Positions 14,956-19,945 of a stretch of 19,945 nucleotides of DNA are shown piece by piece. The notes beneath the pieces are model-generated. The model was not told the DNA's origin, made no database searches, and saw only the letters and a list, made by a program, of their open reading frames with translations. Numbering within the stretch: position 1 is the stretch's first letter; each line of letters starts with the position of its first letter. The translations under genes and the position numbers were made by a program. The DNA is taken from the NCBI GenBank assembly GCA_040081265.1, contig JBEBGV010000074.1, positions 1-19,945 on the forward strand, read 5' to 3'. Source of the stretch: JBEBGV01 sp040081265. GTDB taxonomy: Bacteria; Acidobacteriota; Vicinamibacteria; Vicinamibacterales; UBA2999.

Positions 14956-15432
14956 CTACTGCCGGTCAAACACGGTCGTGCTGTTCACCGGCTGACCGGC
15001 GGCATTGGTGCCAGTGGTCACAATCGTGCGCGTCTTGCCGTCTGCCGAGATGGTGTTGCGCTGCGTGGTGGTGACCTTGCCGTTGACCCGAGTCACCTGC
15101 TGAATGGTGCGGTCATCGATTCGCGTGTATGCGCGAGTTGACGGCTGCTCGGTACCTTTGCGCTCGGCTTCCTTGCCGTCGAGCATGGTGACCGTCTCGA
15201 CGTGAGTGGCCTTCCCTGTGGCCTCGACTGTGTCGTTCACGATCTTCAACCCGCCGCCGGGCACTGTCTCCCAACGGGAAATCTGGCTCCTGTCGGGCGT
15301 GGCGCTCCCGCTGGACTTCGCGACGTTCATTACCCACGTGCCAATAAATGCCTGCGGCACTTGCGCCGTTCCGACGAGTGGCACGGCGACGAGCATGACG
15401 GCGAGCGCGGCGAACCGGACGAGTGAACGCAT
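14956..15432 (-). CDS. Secreted lipocalin-like small protein
   Basis: 158 residues from the ATG at 15432, with GAGGAG about 6 nt upstream. A signal peptide (VRFAALAVMLVAVPLVG, cleavage after about 'TAQ') leads to 'FIGTWVMNVAKSSGSATPD', an opening like that of lipocalin-type DUF proteins common in acidobacteria (G-T-W-x-x-N-x-x-K-S). The rest is a run of alternating strands ('TRAYTRIDDRTIQQVTRVNG', 'NTISADGKTRTIVTTGTN', 'NSTTVFDRQ') that would form a small barrel in the periplasm. Function and ligand are unknown. It is transcribed against the kinase array and flanked on both sides by copies of the kinase intergenic module. An imperfect palindrome GACCA-AAA-TGGTC (15480-15492) about 50 bp upstream could be an operator, but this is weak. 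Confidence 0.78.
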   Translation of the reverse strand: MRSLVRFAALAVMLVAVPLVGTAQVPQAFIGTWVMNVAKSSGSATPDRSQISRWETVPGGGLKIVNDTVEATGKATHVETVTMLDGKEAERKGTEQPSTRAYTRIDDRTIQQVTRVNGKVTTTQRNTISADGKTRTIVTTGTNAAGQPVNSTTVFDRQ

Positions 15433-15633
15433 GAAGTCTCCTCTGTGTGATCACGGGAGGGTGACCGACGACCGTATCCGACCAAAATGGTCAAACGCCG
15501 GGATGCTATCTCTCGCCCGCTCGGTTCACAAGCAGGTTCTGGCCCGGTGGCAGAACGTTTACGACACCGCCGCACCCGGTTCGCTGACGGCCCATCGGCC
15601 AGAACTGGACGTCTGACGCGAAGAAGTCGCCCT
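15433..15633. other. Intergenic region upstream of the lipocalin-like gene
   Basis: With the module that follows, this forms a 384-bp stretch without a gene between divergent transcripts. The left half should hold the minus-strand promoter. A palindrome GACCAAAATGGTC is at 15480-15492. No open frame here shows family resemblance. Confidence 0.5.
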
Positions 15634-15816
15634 TGCGCCCGTTCTGGGCTGGGACCCGGCGCATCAGTAATGATCTGTCGCGAACGGTATAGGAATCCTG
15701 GGCGGGCCTTTCCGGTCTCCTTCGGGGGTCCAGGACGGCAAAATCGCTCGCCACTGCGCCGTTGATCGTGACCTATCCGGCGCGCAGCCCCTCTCGCCCA
15801 TATAATCCACAGCAAC
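15634..15816 (+). repeat. Intergenic kinase-upstream module, copy 4
   Basis: The most complete copy. Hairpin GCCC-GTTCT-GGGC (15637-15649), 'TGGGACCCGGCGCATC', 'GTAATGATC', 'GGTATAGGAATCC', 'GGGGTCCAGGACGGCAAAAT', the block 'CGCTCGCCACTGCGCCGTTG', and TATAAT ahead of the TTG start. Its last 60 bases are almost identical to copy 2. Confidence 0.8.
15801..15806 (+). promoter_or_regulatory. Putative -10 box (TATAAT), near-leaderless
   Basis: TATAAT is 10 nt before the TTG start at 15817, in the same context as at 8714. A TTGATC at 15762-15767 is 33 bp upstream, too far to be a standard -35. Confidence 0.6.
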
Positions 15817-18531
15817 TTGGCCCTCACTCCTGGCACGCGTCTCGGCGTTTACGAAATCCTCGCGCAAATCGGTGCGGGCGGCATGGGGGAGGTGTATCGG
15901 GCCACCGATACGACGCTAGGTCGCCAGGTCGCCATCAAGATTCTGCCGGACGCGTTTGCGGCTGATACCGAACGCGTGGCGCGCTTCGAGCGCGAAGCCA
16001 AGACGCTCGCGTCCCTCAATCATCCGAACATCGCGGGGATCTACGGCTTCGAGAAGTCCGGTGGCACGCACGCGCTCGTGATGGAGCTGGTCCAGGGCGA
16101 CGATCTGTCGCAGCGGATTGCGCGTGGTGCCATTCCCGTTGACGAGGCTCTCCCGATCGCGAAACAGATCGCCGAGGCGCTTGAAGCGGCGCACGAACAG
16201 GGGATCATCCATCGCGATCTGAAGCCCGCCAACATCAAGGTGCGACCCGACGGCACGGTGAAGGTGCTGGACTTCGGGTTGGCGAAGGCCATGGAGCTGG
16301 TGGGTGCCGCATCGCCGAGCGTGTCGCAGGCGCCGACGATTACGACGCCCGCAATGATGACGGGCGTCGGGATGATTCTCGGCACCGCCGCTTACATGAG
16401 CCCGGAGCAGACCCGAGGAGGTCTCGTCGATCGGCGGACGGACGTCTGGGCCTTTGGCTGCGTGCTCTACGAGATGCTGACGGGGCACCGAGCCTTCGCG
16501 GGTGACACGGTCAGCGACACGGTTGCTGCGGTACTGCGCAGTGAGCCCGACTGGCATCGCATACCAGTCACCGCTCCACGTGCCGTCGTCGCCCTCGTGC
16601 GGCAGTGCGTGGACAAAGACGCCACTCGACGGGTGAGAGGGCTTGGCACCGCCTTGTTTGTGCTGGAACACCAGACCGCTGCCGACTCGGGACGACCGGT
16701 GGGCTCGTTGCGACCGTCCCTCGCCAGGGTCGTGTGGGCATTTGCATTCGCCGTGATGGCCCTTGTCGCAGCGGCCGTAGCTTGGCAGTGGCTGCGCCCA
16801 GCCATCACTGGTCCAGTGAGTCGCCTGACCGTGGACAGCGCGGACCCTGCGACGACTCTGTCCGTGGATGGGGTCGGTCGGGACGTCGCGATCAGCCCGG
16901 ACGGTATGCGGCTCGTCTATTCAGCCGACAACAGCACGGCCCTAGCCATTCGTTCCATCGATCGCCTTGAGCCGCTGATGATCCGCGACATCGGTCTGGT
17001 GCGCCAACCCTTTATCTCGCCCGACAGCCAGTGGGTCGGATTCTTCGACGGCAACACGATCATGCGGAAGATGGGCATGAACGGTGGCTCTCCCGTCACG
17101 ATCACTACGGTCGATGGCGCCGGCGTGCGTGGGGCGACGTGGGGCGACGATGGCAGCATTGTCTTCGCAACCAACAGTGTTGCCACGGGCCTCATGCGGG
17201 TGTCCGCCGATGGCGGAACGTCGACCGTGCTGACCATGCCAGCACCAGATCGGGACGAACGCGACCACCAGTGGCCAGAGTTCCTCCCCGGCTCCAAGAG
17301 CGTAATCTTTACCGTCCTGCCCGCGCGAGGCGGCATCTCGTCGGCGAACGTCGCGCTCTTCGACGTGACCACGAGCACGTGGAAGGTGCTGCTTCGCGGC
17401 GCAAGCCACGCACACTACCTGTCGTCGGGGCATCTGGTGTTCGCGGCTGCAGGTGCGCTGCGGGCCGTGCCGTTTGACTTGGCCACCTTGGAGGTGCGCG
17501 GGGCGCCGGTCGAAGTGGTCGGGCAGGTCCTGACCACGCCGTTCGGAGCTGCGGATTTCGACGTGTCTGCTGGTGGGTCGCTACTGTACGTGACAGGGAC
17601 AACCGAGGCCCTGAACGCACGACAGTTGGTGTGGGTCGATCGGGAGGGCCGCGAGACATCCACGCCGCTACCGGCGCGTACCTATGCCTACCCAAGGCTG
17701 TCGCCGGACGAGAGTCGAATTGCGGTCACCACGAACGATCAGGACCTCGATATCTGGATGTGGGATGTGGCCCGGCGCACTCTGTCGCGCACGACGTTCG
17801 ACCCCGGCCAGGACTCCTACCCCGTCTGGGCGCCGGATGGCCGCTCTATCTTTTTCCAGTCCGCCCGGCTGGATGGCTTCGGGATCTTCAGGAGCCCCGT
17901 GGACAACAGCGGCGTCGCGGAGGCCGTCGAGAGCGCGTCTACCAAGAATGCGAGGCAGCCCACGTCCATCTCGCCAGACGGGCAGTGGCTGGTGTTCACC
18001 GACAACACCGCGACGCCCGACATCATGATGCTCAGACTGAGTGGCGATCGAAACGTCGTGCCCCTGGTTCAATCCCCATCCGTTGAGCGCAACGGCATGG
18101 TGTCGCCCGATGGACGGTGGCTCGCCTACGAGTCGGACGACTCCGGGGCGACGGAGATCTACGTGCGCCCGTTTCCGAACGTGGCCGATGGGCACTGGCA
18201 GGTCTCGTCTGGCGGTGGCAATCGACCGGTGTGGTCACGGCGAGGCAATGAGCTCTTCTACCGTGCACCACGTGGCGCCCTTATGCGCCTCGACGTCGTG
18301 AACGAGCAGACGTGGCGCGCATCCACACCGGAGCCCGTCTTCCCGAAGGACTTCACCGGCGCGAGCACCTATCCCGGCATGGCGGCGTTTCCCGGGGTGA
18401 ATTACGACGTGTCGTCAGATGGCCGGCGGTTTCTACTTGTACGAGTCGCGAGCGAAGCCGCGGAGTCTCCAAGACTCGTCTTCGTGCAGAACTGGTTCGA
18501 GGAGCTGAAGCGCCTCGCGCCGACGAAGTAG
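15817..18531 (+). CDS. Receptor-like Ser/Thr protein kinase with PD40/TolB propeller (904 aa)
   Basis: TTG start at 15817 giving 'ALTPGTRLGVYEILAQIGAG'. Kinase motifs: GAGGMGEV, Lys41 in VAIK, Glu60, HRDLKPAN (Asp134), DFG (Asp152), 'GTAAYMSPEQTRG' and 'DVWAFGCVLYEMLTG'. All catalytic residues are present. The C-lobe end 'QCVDKDATRRVRGLGTALFV' is more diverged than in the paralogs. The membrane helix at about 304-326 (RVVWAFAFAVMALVAAAVAW) leads to a propeller with 'ISPDGMRLVYSADNS', 'FISPDSQWVGFFDGN', 'AYESDDSGATEIYVRPFP' and the end 'VFVQNWFEELKRLAPTK'. The kinase half is nearest to the frameshifted kinase at 5809 (48 identical bases, 5911-5958 and 15919-15966), while the propeller is nearest to the kinase at 12071, so the gene looks chimeric. 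A predicted sensor kinase of unknown ligand. Confidence 0.95.
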   Translation: MALTPGTRLGVYEILAQIGAGGMGEVYRATDTTLGRQVAIKILPDAFAADTERVARFEREAKTLASLNHPNIAGIYGFEKSGGTHALVMELVQGDDLSQRIARGAIPVDEALPIAKQIAEALEAAHEQGIIHRDLKPANIKVRPDGTVKVLDFGLAKAMELVGAASPSVSQAPTITTPAMMTGVGMILGTAAYMSPEQTRGGLVDRRTDVWAFGCVLYEMLTGHRAFAGDTVSDTVAAVLRSEPDWHRIPVTAPRAVVALVRQCVDKDATRRVRGLGTALFVLEHQTAADSGRPVGSLRPSLARVVWAFAFAVMALVAAAVAWQWLRPAITGPVSRLTVDSADPATTLSVDGVGRDVAISPDGMRLVYSADNSTALAIRSIDRLEPLMIRDIGLVRQPFISPDSQWVGFFDGNTIMRKMGMNGGSPVTITTVDGAGVRGATWGDDGSIVFATNSVATGLMRVSADGGTSTVLTMPAPDRDERDHQWPEFLPGSKSVIFTVLPARGGISSANVALFDVTTSTWKVLLRGASHAHYLSSGHLVFAAAGALRAVPFDLATLEVRGAPVEVVGQVLTTPFGAADFDVSAGGSLLYVTGTTEALNARQLVWVDREGRETSTPLPARTYAYPRLSPDESRIAVTTNDQDLDIWMWDVARRTLSRTTFDPGQDSYPVWAPDGRSIFFQSARLDGFGIFRSPVDNSGVAEAVESASTKNARQPTSISPDGQWLVFTDNTATPDIMMLRLSGDRNVVPLVQSPSVERNGMVSPDGRWLAYESDDSGATEIYVRPFPNVADGHWQVSSGGGNRPVWSRRGNELFYRAPRGALMRLDVVNEQTWRASTPEPVFPKDFTGASTYPGMAAFPGVNYDVSSDGRRFLLVRVASEAAESPRLVFVQNWFEELKRLAPTK

Positions 18532-18534
18532 CAT

Positions 18535-18600
18535 CGCGCAGGTTCTGGGCTTGAGCCCCGTACGATCGGTAATGAGTAGGAGAGGGGTTTACGTATCGGA
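18535..18600 (+). repeat. Intergenic module start, degenerate copy after the fourth kinase
   Basis: 'TCGCGCAGGTTCTGGGCTTG' followed by 'CGGTAATGAGTAGGAG' corresponds to the 5' half of the other modules. The left hairpin arm is lost, but a new stem GGGC-TTGA-GCCC (18547-18558) is present. No promoter half follows, and no kinase follows it. Confidence 0.55.
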
Positions 18601-18734
18601 TTTCATAATTCATCGCCGCTACTCGAGGGCCGTCGTGTCCGTACCGCCCAATCCAGTCGGATCCGAGCTGCACGACTTGCTGGAATTGCCGACCGAGATT
18701 CCGGCAGACTGGACGGCGCGCCCCCTGAGAGGTG

Positions 18735-18926
18735 ATGCACCGCGGCTCATCGCTGATGTTGCCGTCACGCAGCAGTTCTGAGGCATCGGGTCGTCGGATC
18801 TACAGTCGCTATCTTCGCGTGATCTACGTGCCGGATCCGGAGCCGGGGTCGATCTTTGTCATTACGGCGTACGACCTGGGACCGAACGCGTTGAAGGCGC
18901 TGCGGCGTCGACGAAAGAAGCCATGA
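18735..18926 (+). CDS. Small BrnT/DUF4258-like toxin-type protein, possibly N-truncated
   Basis: 63 residues from ATG 18735 (a GTG at 18732 is equally possible; an in-frame stop at 18726 prevents a longer protein). The second half, 'SRYLRVIYVPDPEPGSIFVI' followed by 'TAYDLGPNALKALRRRRKKP', has the pattern seen at the C-terminus of BrnT/DUF4258-like RelE-fold proteins: G-R-x-L-x-V-I-Y, a short hairpin, x-V-I-x-A-R/Y, then a basic helix. The first 20 residues (HRGSSLMLPSRSS) do not look like the family's N-terminus, so the gene may have lost its 5' part. The stop overlaps the start of the next gene (ATGA). The identification rests on pattern memory and needs a profile search. Confidence 0.5.
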   Translation: MHRGSSLMLPSRSSSEASGRRIYSRYLRVIYVPDPEPGSIFVITAYDLGPNALKALRRRRKKP

Positions 18927-19123
18927 CAGACACGAAATATCCAGCCGGTTGGGACGAAGAACGCGTGAGGCGAGTCCTCGCTCACTACGAGCAGCAGACA
19001 GACGACGAAGCGGTCGCGGAGGACGAAGCCGCCTGTGAATCCACCACGGACACCGCGATGGAGGTACCCGTCGATCTGGTGCCGGCCGTTCGTGAGTTGT
19101 TGGCGAAGCGTCGCGCCGGGTGA
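18923..19123 (+). CDS. Small acidic antitoxin-like protein (partner of the preceding gene)
   Basis: 66 residues from ATG 18923, overlapping the preceding stop by 4 bp. The sequence 'YPAGWDEERVRRVLAHYEQQ', then 'TDDEAVAEDEAACES' and 'MEVPVDLVPAVRELLAKRRA', matches a widespread family of short proteins (Y-P-x-G-W-D-E-E-R-V-R-x-V, Y-E-x-Q-T-x-x-E-A-V-A-E-D-E-A, then M-x-V-P-x-x-L-V-P-x-V-R-x-L). As I recall, these are often found right behind small RelE/BrnT-like proteins. It is acidic, with an alpha-helical charged N-terminal half, and has no catalytic motif. By context it is an antitoxin; this is inference. The gene looks intact even though its partner may not be. Confidence 0.6.
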   Translation: MTDTKYPAGWDEERVRRVLAHYEQQTDDEAVAEDEAACESTTDTAMEVPVDLVPAVRELLAKRRAG

Positions 19124-19152
19124 CCAGGCACTGAGCCGACGTTGCCCGCAAC

Positions 19153-19170
19153 GAGCAAAGGGCGTTGCTC
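19153..19170. terminator. Small hairpin after the antitoxin-like gene
   Basis: GAGCAA-AGGGCG-TTGCTC forms a 6-bp stem 30 bp after the stop at 19123. No U run follows on the plus strand, so a terminator function is uncertain. The remaining roughly 180 bp to 19347 hold no supported gene. Confidence 0.35.
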
Positions 19171-19347
19171 AGAATATTGCCAACACTGAGGCGGATTCGC
19201 GGGGACGCCGGAGATTTCGAGCGGAAAGACGAATCGCTGCAAGTCGCTGATGGACAGCATGTCCTTGCCAGAAGTCCAGGGCCATCACCAGCTTAGAAAG
19301 TCGCACTTTGAACCTTTCTTGCGCGCCCTCCACACGGTGAGCGGACG

Positions 19348-19945
19348 CTAGTCGATCACCAGTTCCGATGTTCGGCGCGGCTGGAGCTGCGGATCGACGT
19401 CGATGTCGGTATTGCCGCGCTGACGCGCGTTCGCCAGCCGCATGTGATGGCGTTCGATCTCGCCGAGATCGTGCGCGAAGACGCTCTCGACGCGGCAACC
19501 CGGGTGATCCGACATCCAAATCTGTCCGGCCGGCTCTCCGACGAAGGCGCGGCCACACGCCGCGTTCTCGACACGCCGCTCGATCACAATCCATCCCGTC
19601 TGGCGCGGACGCGGGGCTGGCCCGGTCTCCCACCTCGTCACCTGGAAGCGTCCGCCACTCAGTTCGGGCACGAGCTGGCGCGCGACGCGTTCGAAGCGAT
19701 CGACGAGCGCCCTGGGGAATCCTTTCGGTCCTTCGGTTTCCACGAAGAACGATGGCGCCTGCGTGAGCACAGACAGCGAGTCCAGTGGACCGGGGCTCCA
19801 CCCGAGACCGTCACGCGCCAGCTGCCGATAGAAGTCCAGGTCAAAGCCGCGAAGCGGAAAGAGATCGATCCGTGGCGTCGTCGTCGTGACCCAGGTGGTG
19901 CGGGTCACGTGGTCGGGTGCCGAGACGTCGACCTGGGCCGGAAGG
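19348..19945 (-). CDS. Secreted matrixin-like protein lacking the HExxH helix (5' end outside window)
   Basis: The frame is open from the right window edge to the TAG at 19348 (about 198 codons). A GTG at 19908 is possible, but in-frame codons continue upstream ('AQVDVSAPDHVTRTTWV'), so the true start probably lies outside. The pattern 'TGWIVIERRVENAACGRAFV', followed by 'GEPAGQIWMSDHPGCRVE' and 'SVFAHDLGE', closely follows secreted acidobacterial matrixin/M10-like proteins, where C-GRAxVG...I-x-L precedes V-x-A-HE-x-GHAxGxxH. Here the first His is kept (codon 19471-19473), but HE is HD and the second zinc His and the downstream His are absent: 'HDLGEIERHHMRLANAR' follows. The protein then ends quickly with 'DPQLQPRRTSELVID'. 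It may be inactive, or its 3' end may have been replaced. Family assignment is by pattern recognition. Confidence 0.55.
   Translation of the reverse strand, partial: LPAQVDVSAPDHVTRTTWVTTTTPRIDLFPLRGFDLDFYRQLARDGLGWSPGPLDSLSVLTQAPSFFVETEGPKGFPRALVDRFERVARQLVPELSGGRFQVTRWETGPAPRPRQTGWIVIERRVENAACGRAFVGEPAGQIWMSDHPGCRVESVFAHDLGEIERHHMRLANARQRGNTDIDVDPQLQPRRTSELVID

Noticed and set aside
5661..18600. The repeated intergenic modules as a CRISPR array or classical REP elements
   Set aside because: The copies are 130-180 bp, far apart and tied to kinase start codons. There are no short regularly spaced identical repeats or spacers.
18551..18781. 76-codon open frame between the last kinase and the small toxin-like gene
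   Set aside because: Its first part lies in the degenerate intergenic module, there is no good RBS, and no family is recognisable. It may hold a remnant of the neighbouring toxin but cannot be supported as a gene.
19169..19801. 210-codon minus-strand open frame at the right end
   Set aside because: It is arginine-rich and out of frame with the metallopeptidase-like protein, whose conserved 'TGWIVIE...CGRAFVG' segment is clearly the coding frame.

Overview
The window looks like a chromosomal segment of a high-GC Gram-negative soil or sediment bacterium, most likely an acidobacterium (Vicinamibacteria-like). That assignment is an inference. It rests on the head-to-tail array of Hanks-type Ser/Thr kinases fused to TolB/PD40 propellers (N-terminus 'LTPGTRLGxYE'), a PEP-CTERM secreted protein, an anti-sigma-like zinc-finger protein and small lipocalin-like secreted proteins. 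No taxonomic marker other than one tRNA is present.

Layout. (1) 1-1040, minus strand: a secreted protein of unknown function, then the 5' part of a zinc-finger anti-sigma-like membrane protein that runs off the left edge. (2) 1191-1267: an initiator tRNA-fMet with encoded CCA. (3) 1268-4293: an accessory island right behind the tRNA. It holds a frameshifted HNH-endonuclease-like remnant, a PEP-CTERM protein, a standalone M41-like (HEAGH) metalloprotease domain, an excisionase-type HTH gene broken by one base, and the start of a primase-polymerase gene that is frameshifted and then cut off. No integrase is visible. (4) 4294-5439: an IS3-family element whose OrfA has lost most of its HTH. Its left flank is the primase-polymerase and its right flank is the last 58 codons of a kinase gene, with no target duplication. 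It therefore marks a rearrangement breakpoint. (5) 5440-18531: a paralogous array of one 3' kinase remnant, one kinase with a single-base frameshift just before the catalytic HRD motif, and three intact receptor-like kinases (893, 903 and 904 aa). A hicBA toxin-antitoxin pair sits between the second and third full-length kinases, and an opposite-strand secreted lipocalin-like gene between the third and fourth. (6) 18532-19945: a small overlapping gene pair resembling a BrnT/DUF4258-like toxin and its partner, then a minus-strand secreted protein that resembles a matrixin-type metallopeptidase but lacks the HExxH helix.

How it works together. Each kinase has a cytoplasmic kinase domain, one membrane helix and a large extracytoplasmic propeller, so the set is best read as parallel one-protein sensors. 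Each kinase is preceded by a related 130-180 bp intergenic module ending in a TATAAT-like box only 8-10 nt from a TTG start codon. This suggests near-leaderless transcription with a shared promoter design. The modules, together with long near-identical stretches, suggest the array grew by duplication of gene plus promoter, with domain swapping between copies.

Most notable observations: the repeated leaderless-promoter module, the mosaic kinase paralogs, the decayed tRNA-adjacent island, and the IS-bounded junction. I found no CRISPR array and no clear novel defence operon.
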